From NCBI RefSeq assembly GCF_014235185.1, contig NZ_CP060131.1, positions 2,115,501-2,179,500 of the forward strand: a stretch of DNA of 64,000 nucleotides, read 5' to 3'. Below, in pieces: positions 28,217 through 37,240 of the stretch. The position numbers were made by a program, and so were the translations under genes. Each line of letters opens with the position of its first letter. Within the stretch, counting starts at the first letter, position 1. The notes below the pieces were generated by a model, which was given only the letters and a program-made list of their open reading frames with translations, made no database searches and was not told the DNA's origin. The stretch is from Pseudonocardia petroleophila (GTDB lineage: Bacteria > Actinomycetota > Actinomycetes > Mycobacteriales > Pseudonocardiaceae).

Positions 28217-30423
28217 TCACGCTCGTCGCCCGGCTCGCCGCGTCCGCCGCCGATGCCCGGCGGGGGGTCGTGCGCCTGCACCCCGAAGTCCTCGACGCGC
28301 TCGGGCTGCGCTCCTGGGACGCGGTGACGCTCACCGGTGCCCGCGTGACGACCGCGCTCGCGGCCCCCGGCGACGGTCCGGCGGGGCAGGCCACCCTCGA
28401 CGACGTGACGCTGTCGAACGCCGGTCTGTCCGACGGGGCGGCGGTCGTCGTGGCGGCGGCCGGGGTGGAGCCCGCGCGCCGCGTGCTGCTGACCGGGTCG
28501 CGGCTGGCCCGGGCGTCGGTGCCGCCGGAGACGCTGCGGCTCGCCCTGCTCGGCAAGATCGTGACCGGCGGCGACGCCGTGTCGCTGCTCCCGCAGGACC
28601 TCGAGCCCGCGCCCGGTCTGGACCCCGCGCTGGCGCGCAGCCGGGTCGCCGGGGCGCTGGGCGGGGCCTGGACCTCCGAGCTCCTGACGGTGGCCGCGGT
28701 CGACCCCACCGGGGCGGTCACGGTCCACCCGAGCAGCGTCGTCGGCTGGCACGACGGCCCGTCGACGGCCGACACCCCCGCGGGCCCCTCCCCCGCGCCC
28801 CGGGAGTCGCCGGTCTCCCGGCCCCCGGCCGCCGCCGTCCCCCCGCCGGCGCCCCCGGTCCCCGCGCTGCCCGTCGAGGACCTGATCGGCAACACCGGCG
28901 CCGCCCGGCGCCTCGCGGAGTGGCTGGAGCTGAGCCTGGACCGGCCGGAGCTGCTCGCCCGCCTCGGCGGGTCGGCGCGCCTCGGCGTGCTCGTGGTGGG
29001 GCCGGAGGGGGTCGGCAAGACCACGCTGGTGCGCAGCGTCGCCTCCGCGGTCGACGCGCGGTGCGTCGAGCTCGCCGGACCCGCTGTCGTGGCCACGGCC
29101 GACGCCTCCCAGCGCGTGCACGACGTCCTGGCCGCGGCCCGCACGGCGGCCCGGGCGGGGGAGCGGGTGCTGCTGCTCGTCACCGACGTCGAGGCGCTGC
29201 TGCCGGCCGCGACCCCGCCCCCGCTGTCGACCCTGGTCCTCGACGCGCTCCGGGAGACGCTCTCGACGCCCGGGCTCGTGCTGGTGGCCACGACGTCGGC
29301 CCCGGAGGGCGTCGACCCGCGGCTGCGCGCCCCCGACCTCGCCGACCGCGAGCTCGGCCTCGCCCTGCCCGACCTGCGGGTCCGCACCGAGCTGCTGCGC
29401 CGGCTGCTCGCCGCCGTTCCGGTGGCCGACGGCGTCGACCTGCGGGCGGTGGCCGAGCGGACGCCCGGGTTCGTCGTGGCCGACCTCGTCGCGCTGCGCC
29501 GCGAGGCGGCCGTGCGCGCGGCCCTGCGCGGCGGCGACGACATCGGCCAGGCCGACCTGCTCGACGCGGTCGGGTCCGTCCGGCCCATCTCGATGTCGTC
29601 CTCGGCCACGCTGCAGACCGGCGGGATCACCCTGGACCAGGTCGGCGACATGGTCGAGGTCAAGCAGGCGCTGACCGAGGCCGTGCTGTGGCCGCTGCAG
29701 TACCCCGACTCGTTCGCCCGGCTCGGCGTCGCCCCGCCGCGCGGCGTCCTGGTCTACGGCCCGCCGGGCTGCGGCAAGACCTTCCTGCTGCGCGCGCTCG
29801 CGGGCACCGGGCAGCTCAACGTCATCGCGGTGAAGGGGGCGGAGCTGCTGGACAAGTACGTCGGGGAGTCCGAACGCGCGGTGCGCGAGCTGTTCCGCCG
29901 GGCCGCCGACGCCGCGCCCGCCCTGGTCTTCCTCGACGAGATCGACGCGCTCGCCCCGCGCCGCGGTGGCTCCACCGACTCCGGGGTGGCCGACCGGGTC
30001 GTGGCCGCGCTGCTCACCGAGCTCGACGGCGCCGAGCCGCTGCGCGACGTCGTGGTGGTCGGGGCGACCAACCGGCCCGACCTCATCGACCCCGCCCTGC
30101 TGCGCCCGGGCCGGCTGGAGCGGCTGGTGTACGTGCCGCCGCCGGATGCGCAGGCGCGCGCCGACATCCTGCGCGCCGCGGGCCGCAACACCCCGCTCGC
30201 CGACGACGTCGACCTCGACGCGCTCGGGGCCCAGCTGGACGGCTACTCCGCGGCCGACTGCGCCGCGGTGCTGCGCGAGGCCGCGCTCACGGCGATGCGC
30301 GAGTCGCGCGAGGCCGCCGAGGTGACGGCCGCGCACATCGCGGCCGCCCGGGCCGCCGTGCCGGCGTCGCTCGACCCGGTGCAGCTCGCGGAGCTCGCCG
30401 CGTACGCCGAGCGCCGCGGCTGA
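28213..30423 (+). CDS. Cdc48/VAT-like two-domain AAA ATPase (Rv0435c-like)
   Basis: A 736-residue ATPase. An N-terminal Cdc48 double-psi-barrel-like region (1-165) leads to a degenerate first AAA domain (Walker A VVGPEGVGKTTLVRS, about 258-272, Walker B LLLVTDVEALLP). The second AAA domain is canonical: YGPPGCGKTFLLRAL (about 514-528), pore loop KGAELLDKYVGESE, Walker B LVFLDEIDALAPRRGG and VVGATNRPDLIDPALLRPGR. Likely an unfoldase/remodelling hexamer; substrates unknown. The GTG overlaps the long pssA frame's stop, and the gene order matches Rv0435c next to pssA and psd. Confidence 0.92.
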   Translation: MITLVARLAASAADARRGVVRLHPEVLDALGLRSWDAVTLTGARVTTALAAPGDGPAGQATLDDVTLSNAGLSDGAAVVVAAAGVEPARRVLLTGSRLARASVPPETLRLALLGKIVTGGDAVSLLPQDLEPAPGLDPALARSRVAGALGGAWTSELLTVAAVDPTGAVTVHPSSVVGWHDGPSTADTPAGPSPAPRESPVSRPPAAAVPPPAPPVPALPVEDLIGNTGAARRLAEWLELSLDRPELLARLGGSARLGVLVVGPEGVGKTTLVRSVASAVDARCVELAGPAVVATADASQRVHDVLAAARTAARAGERVLLLVTDVEALLPAATPPPLSTLVLDALRETLSTPGLVLVATTSAPEGVDPRLRAPDLADRELGLALPDLRVRTELLRRLLAAVPVADGVDLRAVAERTPGFVVADLVALRREAAVRAALRGGDDIGQADLLDAVGSVRPISMSSSATLQTGGITLDQVGDMVEVKQALTEAVLWPLQYPDSFARLGVAPPRGVLVYGPPGCGKTFLLRALAGTGQLNVIAVKGAELLDKYVGESERAVRELFRRAADAAPALVFLDEIDALAPRRGGSTDSGVADRVVAALLTELDGAEPLRDVVVVGATNRPDLIDPALLRPGRLERLVYVPPPDAQARADILRAAGRNTPLADDVDLDALGAQLDGYSAADCAAVLREAALTAMRESREAAEVTAAHIAAARAAVPASLDPVQLAELAAYAERRG

Positions 30424-30427
30424 CCGG

Positions 30428-31147
30428 TCAGGCGCCCTGGTAGTCGCGGGTCAGGATGACGATGACGCCCGGGGTGGAGTCCTGGATGCCGTCGAACCGC
30501 GGCTCGACGCGCAGGCCGAACGCGTTGCCCAGGAACTCGGCGGCGTCGCGCTCCGCGGTGCCCTCGCGGTAGTAGACCGTGGAGGTGGGGATGAGGCCGT
30601 TGTAGCCGCCGGTGTCGGTGACGGTCCACCCCGCCGACTCGAAGTCGGCCGCGCCGCGGGCCGCGAGCCCGGGGATCGTGCTGTTGTTGTAGACGCGCAG
30701 CGGCATGCGGACGCTCTCCGCCCCGCCACCGGACGCACCGGAGCCGCCGCCGAACGCGGCGCCGCCGCCCGATCCGCCGGCCGAGCCGCTGCCGGCCGAG
30801 CCGCTGCCGCCCGAGCCGCCACCGGCCTCGGCCGAGCCGTCGCCGGGTGCCGCGATCCCGCCCGTCGGCTCCGGGCCGAACGAGGGGACCGGCACGCCGC
30901 CCTCGCCGCCGGTCGCGCCGTCGGTGGGGGCCGCGCCGCCGGGCGGCGTGACGCCGTCGGTGGTGGTGAAGCCGTCGCCGGGGGCGGCGGTCACGCTGGT
31001 GGACGGGGCGGCGCTGGAGCCGCTGTCGCCACCGCCGGTGGCGAGCGTGGCGATGCCGATGATGCCGGCGACGGCGCCCACCCCGAGCAGGGCGAGACCG
31101 CCGATCCGCAGGGGAGACGGGCCCCCGGACGGGGCGGGTGCGGTCAC
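30428..31147 (-). CDS. LytR_C-domain membrane protein, VirR (Rv0431)-like
   Basis: A 239-residue protein with a short cytoplasmic N-terminus, one membrane helix (IGGLALLGVGAVAGIIGIATLA, about 12-34), a long Gly/Ser/Pro-rich linker (35-145) and a C-terminal LytR_C domain (MPLRVYNNSTIPGLAARGAADFESAGWTV in pieces, then STVYYREGTAERDAAEFL). In M. tuberculosis the protein in this position, VirR, interacts with LytR-CpsA-Psr proteins and affects envelope integrity and vesicle release. It converges with the ATPase gene with only 4 bases between stops. Confidence 0.85.
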   Translation of the reverse strand: MTAPAPSGGPSPLRIGGLALLGVGAVAGIIGIATLATGGGDSGSSAAPSTSVTAAPGDGFTTTDGVTPPGGAAPTDGATGGEGGVPVPSFGPEPTGGIAAPGDGSAEAGGGSGGSGSAGSGSAGGSGGGAAFGGGSGASGGGAESVRMPLRVYNNSTIPGLAARGAADFESAGWTVTDTGGYNGLIPTSTVYYREGTAERDAAEFLGNAFGLRVEPRFDGIQDSTPGVIVILTRDYQGA

Positions 31148-31195
31148 GGGTGTCCTCCGATGTCGGGTCAGGTCGTGCGGAGGATCATGGTGTCC

Positions 31196-31504
31196 CTACC
31201 AGGGCTCGATGCCCAGCCGACGCGCCGCACGGGTGCGCTGCCGGCTCTGCCGGAGCCGGCGCAGCCGCTTGACGAGCAGCGGATCGGCGGCGAGTGCCTC
31301 CGGCTTGTCGACGAGCGCGTTCAGCACCTGGTAGTAGCGTGTGGCGGACATGTCGAACAGCTCGCGGATCGCCTGTTCCTTGGCGCCCGCGTACTTCCAC
31401 CACTGGCCCTCGAAGGCGAGGATCTCCCGCTCCCGGCGGTCCAGGACACGGGCGGTGCTGCTGCCTGTGGCGGATGCCCCACTGGCTTCGGTGGCGGACT
31501 CCAT
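31196..31504 (-). CDS. DUF3263 protein (Rv0430-like)
   Basis: A 102-residue protein. The conserved DUF3263 core is RREREILAFEGQWWKYAGAKEQAIRELFDMSATRYYQVLNALVDKPEA (in pieces), a helix-turn-helix-like fold, with a basic C-terminus. ATG at 31504 is preceded by GAGGAG with 4-base spacing. An upstream in-frame ATG (31561) lacks a ribosome-binding site and would put a perfect palindrome inside the gene. It lies just upstream of the VirR-like gene in the same orientation, as in mycobacteria. Probable small DNA-binding regulator. Confidence 0.85.
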   Translation of the reverse strand: MESATEASGASATGSSTARVLDRREREILAFEGQWWKYAGAKEQAIRELFDMSATRYYQVLNALVDKPEALAADPLLVKRLRRLRQSRQRTRAARRLGIEPW

Positions 31505-31530
31505 CACGCTCCTCGCGGCCTCGCTCAACT

Positions 31531-31550
31531 GAATGACACACGTGTCATTC
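31531..31550. promoter_or_regulatory. Perfect palindrome upstream of the DUF3263 gene
   Basis: GAATGACAC (31531-31539) and GTGTCATTC (31542-31550) form a perfect 9-bp inverted repeat with a 2-base centre, 27 bp upstream of the preferred DUF3263 start and 95 bp upstream of def. A good operator candidate, perhaps autoregulatory. Confidence 0.6.
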
Positions 31551-31644
31551 ACGGCGGCCATTCAACCACGGGGGACCGACAGGACCGGGGCAGGGACGCG
31601 CCGCCCGACGGGTGACGATCCGGTACGTCGTAGGCTCCGGACCC

Positions 31645-32217
31645 GTGGCCGTCCGACCGATCCGCATCATCGGTGATCCCGTCCTGCACACCCCCACGCG
31701 ACCCGTCGAGGTGTTCGACGACGAGCTGAAAGTGCTGGTCGCGGACATGTTCGACACGATGGCCGCGGCCGAGGGGGTGGGTCTGGCGGCCAACCAGATC
31801 GGCGTCGACCTGCGCGTGTTCGTCTACGACTGCCCGGACGAGGTCACCCGTTCGCGCGTGCGCGGCGTGGTCGTCAACCCGGTGCTGGAGACCTCGCCGC
31901 GGCCCGAGGGCATGCCCGACCCCGAGGACGACGAGGAGGGCTGCCTCTCCGTGCCCGGCGAGGCGTTCCCGACGGGGCGGGCGGAGCGGGCGACGGTCAC
32001 CGGGGTCGACGTGGACGGGGCCCCGGTCGCGGTCGAGGGCCACGGGTTCCTCGCCCGCTGCCTGCAGCACGAGGTCGACCACCTCGACGGCGTGATCTAC
32101 GTCGACCGGCTCGTCGGGCGCAACGCGCGCGCCGCGAAGAAGCAGCTGCGCCGCCTCGGCTGGGGCGTGCCCGGCCTGGCCTGGGACCCGTCGACGCAGC
32201 AGGCCGACGACGTCTAG
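31645..32217 (+). CDS. def: Peptide deformylase
   Basis: A 190-residue metalloenzyme that removes the N-formyl group from new polypeptides. The three family motifs are intact: [10 protein letters not shown] (motif 1), EGCLSVPGE (motif 2, metal Cys) and QHEVDHLDG (motif 3, two metal His and the catalytic Glu). GTG at 31645 gives the usual start [14 protein letters not shown]. Its TAG stop overlaps the stop of the convergent response regulator within a shared CTAG. Confidence 0.95.
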   Translation: MAVRPIRIIGDPVLHTPTRPVEVFDDELKVLVADMFDTMAAAEGVGLAANQIGVDLRVFVYDCPDEVTRSRVRGVVVNPVLETSPRPEGMPDPEDDEEGCLSVPGEAFPTGRAERATVTGVDVDGAPVAVEGHGFLARCLQHEVDHLDGVIYVDRLVGRNARAAKKQLRRLGWGVPGLAWDPSTQQADDV

Positions 32218-32849
32218 CGCACCTGGCCGTGCTCCCACGCCCAGACGGCGATCTCGGTGCGGTTGCGGGCGTCGAGCTTGTTCTGGACGTTCGTCAGGTG
32301 CGTCTTGACGGTGGACAGCGAGACGAACAGCTCCGCGGCGATCTCGGCGTTGGTGCGGCCGCGGGCCACCGAGCGCACGACGTCGAGCTCCCGGGGGGAC
32401 AGCACGCCGTCGACCGACGCCGGCCGCGCGGGCTCGGCGAAGTGCTCGAGCAGGCGCACCGTGACCGCCGGGGAGACCAGCGCCTCGCCCGCCGCGGCCG
32501 CGCGCACCGCCTCCACCAGCAGCCGGGGCCCGGCGTCCTTGAGCAGGAACCCGCACGCCCCCGCGCGCAGGGCGCCGTAGACGTACTCGTCGAGGTCGAA
32601 GGTGGTGACGACGACGATCCGGGGCGGCTCGGCGTCGGCGGTGAGCAGCCGGGTGGCCTCCAGCCCGTCGAGCTCGGGCATGCGGATGTCCATCAGCACG
32701 ACGTCGGGGCGCAGGGCCCGGGCGCGCGCGACCGCGTCGACGCCGTTGCCCGCCTCCCCGACGACCTCGACGCCGTCCTCGGCGGAGAGGATCAGCCGGA
32801 AGCCCGTGCGGACCATCTCCTGGTCGTCGGCGAGCAGGACGCGGATCAC
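32214..32849 (-). CDS. NarL/FixJ-family response regulator
   Basis: A 211-residue regulator with receiver domain [21 protein letters not shown], phosphorylated Asp in [16 protein letters not shown], conserved Lys in GFLLKDAGP, and LuxR-type helix-turn-helix [36 protein letters not shown] (in pieces). GTG at 32849 overlaps the kinase stop as GTGA. The kinase-regulator pair sits beside an ABC/FtsX exporter that reads divergently and is its probable target. Confidence 0.94.
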   Translation of the reverse strand: MIRVLLADDQEMVRTGFRLILSAEDGVEVVGEAGNGVDAVARARALRPDVVLMDIRMPELDGLEATRLLTADAEPPRIVVVTTFDLDEYVYGALRAGACGFLLKDAGPRLLVEAVRAAAAGEALVSPAVTVRLLEHFAEPARPASVDGVLSPRELDVVRSVARGRTNAEIAAELFVSLSTVKTHLTNVQNKLDARNRTEIAVWAWEHGQVR

Positions 32850-33991
32850 CGGCGCGCCAGCGGGATCCGGGCCGCCACCGACCACAGGCCGGGCCCGGCC
32901 GGGCCCGCGGTCAGGTCGCCGCCCAGCGCGGTGACCCGCTCGGCCATCCCGACCAGCCCGAACCCGCGCGGGCCCGGGGCGGGCAGCGCGGAGGGCACCC
33001 CGTCGTTGCGCACCGACACGAGCAGTTCCTCCCCACGGAGTCGGAGATCGACCTCCACGGTCGCAGCCTCCGGCGCGTGCCGCCGGACGTTGGTCAGAGC
33101 CTCCTGGACGACCCGGTAGCCGGTGGCGGCGACCCCGGCGGGCAGGACGGCGTGCACCAGGCCGGGGTCGCCGGCGAGCCGCACGACCTCCCCGCCGGGG
33201 TCGAACCGCGAGACCAGCGTCGGCAGCCCGCCCAGCTCGGCCCCGGGCGTCCGCGCCCCCTCGGCGTCCTGGCCGCGCAGCACCCCGACCATCGCGCGCA
33301 TCGCCGCCATCGCGTCGACGCCGGCGTTCTCGATCGCGGCGAGGGCGCGGTCGACGTCGTCGGGCGAGGTCCGGGCGACGACGGCGGCGGCCTGCGCGGC
33401 CACGATGATGCCGGTGACGTGGTGGGCGACGACGTCGTGCAGGTCGCGGGCCAGCTCCATCCGCTCGCCGGACCGCACCTCCTCCAGCGCCGCCCGGCGC
33501 CGGGTCTCGGCGTCGCGCACCAGCAGGCCGATGCCCACCGCTCCGCCCCAGCCCAGTGCGGAGAGCACGGCGAGGGACGGGATGCCCTCCGGGGTGCGCA
33601 GCCACGCCGAGCCGACGATGGCCAGCGCGGCGACCGACGTGAGCAGCACCGCCGTGCGCAGCGGGGCCCGGCGGAGCACGGCGACCACCAGCACGGCCAG
33701 TGCGAGCTGCTCGGCGAAGGAGATGTCGGTGGCGACCGGCGGGCCCGCCACGGCCACGACCGCCGTGACGACGATCGAGGCCCCCATCGCGACGGCCGCG
33801 ACCGGGACCAGCGCGACGCCCGTGCGGCGGCGCCACAGCACCACCAGCGGGACGACGAGCCCGCCCACCACGTTGATCCGCGATCCGCCGGAGACCAGGA
33901 GCAGGACGTCGACGAGGTACCAGATCAGGTAGCCGAGGACCTCGGCGGTGAGCCCGGAGTGCCGCCGGACCCGGCGCAGCAGGCGGATCAC
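32846..33991 (-). CDS. NarL-system membrane sensor histidine kinase
   Basis: A 381-residue kinase with about five or six N-terminal membrane helices (14-150) and almost no extracytoplasmic domain, the intramembrane-sensing layout. HisKA_3 ERMELARDLHDVVAHHVTGI carries the phospho-acceptor His near residue 184. The HATPase_c domain has VVQEALTNVRRHAPEA and GFGLVGMAERV. Typical of systems that sense cell-envelope stress or antibiotics and control an adjacent ABC exporter. Confidence 0.92.
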   Translation of the reverse strand: MIRLLRRVRRHSGLTAEVLGYLIWYLVDVLLLVSGGSRINVVGGLVVPLVVLWRRRTGVALVPVAAVAMGASIVVTAVVAVAGPPVATDISFAEQLALAVLVVAVLRRAPLRTAVLLTSVAALAIVGSAWLRTPEGIPSLAVLSALGWGGAVGIGLLVRDAETRRRAALEEVRSGERMELARDLHDVVAHHVTGIIVAAQAAAVVARTSPDDVDRALAAIENAGVDAMAAMRAMVGVLRGQDAEGARTPGAELGGLPTLVSRFDPGGEVVRLAGDPGLVHAVLPAGVAATGYRVVQEALTNVRRHAPEAATVEVDLRLRGEELLVSVRNDGVPSALPAPGPRGFGLVGMAERVTALGGDLTAGPAGPGLWSVAARIPLARR

Positions 33992-34110
33992 GGGTCGAGC
34001 CTAGGGCGGGCGGTGGTGCCGGCCCCTCGTCCGGAAGTACGAGCACCCGGACGGGATGTCGGTCCGGCGGCCGAGGCGGGTGCGGCCCGGCGGGGCGCAT
34101 CGTCCCGGTC

Positions 34111-34221
34111 ATGGACCTGATCTCGGCGGTGCTCGGCACCGCGGCGTGGACGGCGGGAGTGCTCCTGCTGCTGGTGATGGCGGCACTGCCCTGGCTCGAG
34201 CGCCTCGGGAGCGGGCGGTGA
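34111..34221 (+). CDS. 36-residue single-pass membrane protein
   Basis: A very short frame, MDLISAVLGTAAWTAGVLLL then LVMAALPWLERLGSGR, consisting of one membrane helix and a short basic end. Its TGA overlaps the ABC ATPase GTG as GTGA, which favours real translation and coupling. Likely a small accessory subunit or leader peptide of the exporter. Confidence 0.6.
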   Translation: MDLISAVLGTAAWTAGVLLLLVMAALPWLERLGSGR

Positions 34222-34913
34222 ACGCCGCGCTGCGCGGGGTGCGGCTCACCCACCGCTTCGGTGCGGCGACGGTGCTGCACGAGGTCGACATCGCGGTGCA
34301 CCCCGGGGAGACCGTCGCGGTGACGGGCCCGTCGGGGTCGGGGAAGTCGACGCTGCTGCACTGCCTGGCGGGCATCCTGCGGCCCGCCGAGGGGGAGGTG
34401 TGGCTGGGCCCGGACCGGATCGACGGGTGGTCGGAGTCGCGCCGCACCGCGCTGCGCGGTTCCCGCCTGGGGTTCGTGTTCCAGTTCGGGCAGCTGCTGC
34501 CAGAGCTGCCGGCCGTGGAGAACGTGGCGCTGCCGCTGATGCTGGGCGGGATGCGCCGCGCCGAGGCCGTGACGCGCGCGGCGTCGTGGTTCGGCCCGCT
34601 CGGCCTCGACGGGCTGGAGCAGCGGCGGCCCGGCGGGCTCTCCGGCGGGCAGGAGCAGCGGGTCGCGATCGCGCGGGCGCTCGTCACGTCGCCGGAGGTG
34701 GTGTTCGCGGACGAGCCGACCGGGGCGCTCGACACCGCCACCGGCGAGCGGACCATGGCCCTGCTGCGCGACCTGGTGGCCCGCACCGGCACCGCACTCG
34801 TCGTCGTCACGCACGACGCGGAGGTGGCGGCGCGCTGCCACCGCACGGTCGTGCTGCGCGACGGCCGGGCCCACCCGCCCGTCGGGCGACTCGTCGACGG
34901 GGGCGTCCGGTGA
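34218..34913 (+). CDS. MacB/LolD-type ABC exporter ATPase
   Basis: A 231-residue ATPase: Walker A VTGPSGSGKSTLLHCLAGIL, Q-loop FVFQFGQLLPELPAVENVALP, signature LSGGQEQRVAIARAL, Walker B VVFADEPTGALD and switch VVVTHDAEVAARC. The family drives FtsX-like permeases in export or mechanotransmission, often for antimicrobial-peptide resistance. GTG overlaps the 36-residue frame and its stop overlaps the permease start. Confidence 0.93.
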   Translation: MNAALRGVRLTHRFGAATVLHEVDIAVHPGETVAVTGPSGSGKSTLLHCLAGILRPAEGEVWLGPDRIDGWSESRRTALRGSRLGFVFQFGQLLPELPAVENVALPLMLGGMRRAEAVTRAASWFGPLGLDGLEQRRPGGLSGGQEQRVAIARALVTSPEVVFADEPTGALDTATGERTMALLRDLVARTGTALVVVTHDAEVAARCHRTVVLRDGRAHPPVGRLVDGGVR

Positions 34914-36598
34914 TCGGCGTCGCGCGCCTGTCGCTGCGGCTGCTGCGGCTCGGCGGACGGCGGGCCGCGCTGTCGGCCGGGCTCGTCGCGACCGGGGTGG
35001 CCGTCGGGACGGTGCTGCTGGCCCTCGCGCTCGGCGGCGTGCACGGCTGGGACGCCCGCGAGGAGCGCACCGGGTGGCGGTCCGACCTGGCCCAGCGGGA
35101 GCCGGCCGCGGTCCCGGTGGTGCTGGCCGCGAGCCGCACGGAGGTCGTGGCGGGCCGGGACGTGGAGGTCGTCGACGTGGCTGCCGCCGCGCCCGTCCGG
35201 ACCCCGCCGCCCGGCCTGGAACGGGTGCCCGCGCCGGGGGAGGTGCTGGTGTCCCCGGCGCTCGGCGACCTGCTCGCGCGGCACCCGGTCGCCGGCCTCG
35301 CCCCCACCGGAGTGATCTCCGACGACGGCCTCCGCGGCCCCGACGAGCTGGTCGCGGTGGCCGGGGTGTCCGCCGACGACCCGGACCTGGTCCCGCTCGC
35401 GGGCTTCGGCCCGCCCGCGGGGTTCGGCCCGATCGAGGTCTACCGCCAGCTCACCTACGTGGCGGCGGCGCTGCTCGTCTTCCCGGTGGCGAGCCTGCTC
35501 GGGGCGTCGGCCCGGCTCACCGCCGCGCGCCGCACGGAGCGGCTCGCGCTGCTGCGGCTGCTCGGGGCGTCGACCCGGCAGGTGACGGTCGCGGCCGTCA
35601 CCGAGGTCGTCGCCGTCGCGACGGCGGCCGCGGCGCTCGGCGTCGCCCTGTACTGGCTGGCCGCCCCGGCGGTGGCGTGGATCGAGCTGGGCGGGGGCCG
35701 CTGGTTCCCCGACGACGTGCGCCCGGCCCCGCCGACGCTGCTCGCCGTCGTCGCCGGGGTCGCGCTGCTCGCGGCGGCCGCGGCCGTGGGCGGGATGCGG
35801 CAGGTGGTCGTCGGGCCGCTCGGGGTGGTGCGCCGCCAGGGGGCCGGCGGGGCGCGGCTGCTGCGGCTGCTCGGGGTGGGGGCGGGCCTCGTCGCGTTCG
35901 GGATCGTCAACACCGTGCGCGACGCCGGGCCCGCGAACGTCACCGGGCTGGTGTTCGGCGTCGGCGTCCTGATCCTGTTCGGGACGGTGTCGCTGGTCGG
36001 GCCGCTGGTGGTGCGGCTGCTCGGTGCGGGGATGGTGCGCACGGCCCGGTCCGCGGGGACGCTGCTCGCCGGGCGCCGCCTGCTCGACGACCCGAAGGGC
36101 GCCTTCCGCCCGCTGGCCGGGCTGACGCTCGCGGTGTTCGTCGCGGGGTTCCTGGCACCGCTGACGGCGGGGCTCGGCGAGGACGGGACCGGGGCCGACT
36201 CCGTCCTCGCCCAGGACCTGCAGCGCGGCACCCTGGTCGTGCTCGTCGGCACGTTCGTCATCGCCGCGACCGCCACCGGCACGGCCGCGGCGGCCCGGAT
36301 CCTCGACCACCGGCGCCCGCTGCGGCTGCTGCGCCTGGCCGGCACGCCGCTGGGCGTGCTCGACGCGGCCCGGCGCGCGGAGACGATCCGGCCGCTGCTC
36401 GTGCTCGGCGGGATCGGGCTGGCGATGGGGCTGGTCTGCGCGTCTCCGTTCGCGGCGGCCTCGGACGCGTTCGCCCCGTCCGGGCTGCTGCTGCTCGGCG
36501 TCGTCGTGGTGGCGGGGGTGCTGCTCGTGGCCGGGGCGTCGGCGGCGTCGCGCCCGCTGCTGCGGTCGGTGACGACGGAGGGCGCCCGCGAGGACTGA
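34910..36598 (+). CDS. FtsX-like ABC permease
   Basis: A 562-residue permease with an N-terminal helix (about 18-38), an extracytoplasmic region (40-170), a FtsX core (helices near 180-300, with ASARLTAARRTERLALLRLLGA), a second set of helices (320-400) and a third FtsX unit at the C-terminus with AAAARILDHRRPLRLLRLAGTP. It partners the ATPase with which it overlaps. Adjacent to a divergent intramembrane-sensing two-component system, so a stress-induced exporter is the likely function; substrate unknown. Confidence 0.88.
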   Translation: MIGVARLSLRLLRLGGRRAALSAGLVATGVAVGTVLLALALGGVHGWDAREERTGWRSDLAQREPAAVPVVLAASRTEVVAGRDVEVVDVAAAAPVRTPPPGLERVPAPGEVLVSPALGDLLARHPVAGLAPTGVISDDGLRGPDELVAVAGVSADDPDLVPLAGFGPPAGFGPIEVYRQLTYVAAALLVFPVASLLGASARLTAARRTERLALLRLLGASTRQVTVAAVTEVVAVATAAAALGVALYWLAAPAVAWIELGGGRWFPDDVRPAPPTLLAVVAGVALLAAAAAVGGMRQVVVGPLGVVRRQGAGGARLLRLLGVGAGLVAFGIVNTVRDAGPANVTGLVFGVGVLILFGTVSLVGPLVVRLLGAGMVRTARSAGTLLAGRRLLDDPKGAFRPLAGLTLAVFVAGFLAPLTAGLGEDGTGADSVLAQDLQRGTLVVLVGTFVIAATATGTAAAARILDHRRPLRLLRLAGTPLGVLDAARRAETIRPLLVLGGIGLAMGLVCASPFAAASDAFAPSGLLLLGVVVVAGVLLVAGASAASRPLLRSVTTEGARED

Positions 36599-36608
36599 CC
36601 ACCGCAGC

Positions 36609-36642
36609 GCGGGCCGGCCCCGCCGCGGCGGGACCGGCCTGC
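36609..36642. terminator. Bidirectional hairpin between convergent genes
   Basis: A 17-bp imperfect inverted repeat (36609-36625 with 36626-36642, two mismatches or wobbles) lies between the convergent ends of the permease and the deazaflavin reductase. Confidence 0.65.
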
Positions 36643-36652
36643 GGCGGCGACG

Positions 36653-37090
36653 TCAGGCGCGCTCGGTGAGCTTGAAGACCGGGATCTCGCGGTCGGTCTT
36701 CTCCTGGTAGTCGGCGTAGTCGGGGAACGCGGCGACGCCGCGCTCCCACCAGATCGCCTTCTCCTCGCCGGTGATCTCCTGCGCGTCGTAGTCCTTGGTC
36801 ACCGTGCCGTCCTGCAGCTCGACGTGCGGATCGGCCTTGACGTTGTGGTACCAGACGGGGTGCTTGGGCGCCCCGCCCAGCGACGCGACGATCGCGTACT
36901 CGCCGTCGTGCTCCACGCGCATCAGCGGGACCTTGCGCAGCTTCCCCGACTTCACGCCCCGCGTCGTCAGCAGGATGACCGGGCGTCCCTTGATGTCGAC
37001 GCTCTCCGTCGTCCCGGTCTCAAGGATCTTCTCGGTCTGGTCGCGGACCCAGCCCTCGGGGCTGAGCTCGTACTCTCCTTCAAGCGGCAT
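36653..37090 (-). CDS. Deazaflavin (F420)-dependent nitroreductase-family protein
   Basis: A 145-residue protein of the Ddn/FDOR-B family: [25 protein letters not shown] (in pieces), [25 protein letters not shown] with the conserved Pro-x-Trp, and a C-terminus [20 protein letters not shown]. Such split-barrel proteins bind coenzyme F420 and reduce quinones or nitro compounds. ATG at 37090 fits the family N-terminus; an upstream start would intrude on the region next to the TPP riboswitch. Confidence 0.9.
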   Translation of the reverse strand: MPLEGEYELSPEGWVRDQTEKILETGTTESVDIKGRPVILLTTRGVKSGKLRKVPLMRVEHDGEYAIVASLGGAPKHPVWYHNVKADPHVELQDGTVTKDYDAQEITGEEKAIWWERGVAAFPDYADYQEKTDREIPVFKLTERA

Positions 37091-37145
37091 GCCCCCATCG
37101 AACACGGCTTCCCCGCGCCACGCCGGGCGGGCTACGGTCACCGAT

Positions 37146-37236
37146 CACACGGGAGCTCGCGGCAGCGGGCTGAGAGGGTGGCTGACCCGCCACCGACCGT
37201 CGAACCAGACCGGGTAATGCCGGCTGCAGGAGGTAC
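37146..37236 (+). ncRNA. TPP riboswitch (THI element)
   Basis: Conserved THI-box elements occur in order: CACGGGAGC at the 5' side, CTGAGAGGG (37170-37178, pyrimidine-binding helix), GACCGTCGAACC (about 37195-37206), and CGGGTAATGCCGGC (37211-37224). The 3' end merges with the thiD ribosome-binding site (GGAGG, 37229-37233), so thiamin pyrophosphate probably blocks translation initiation. Confidence 0.95.
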
Positions 37237-37240
37237 GGAC

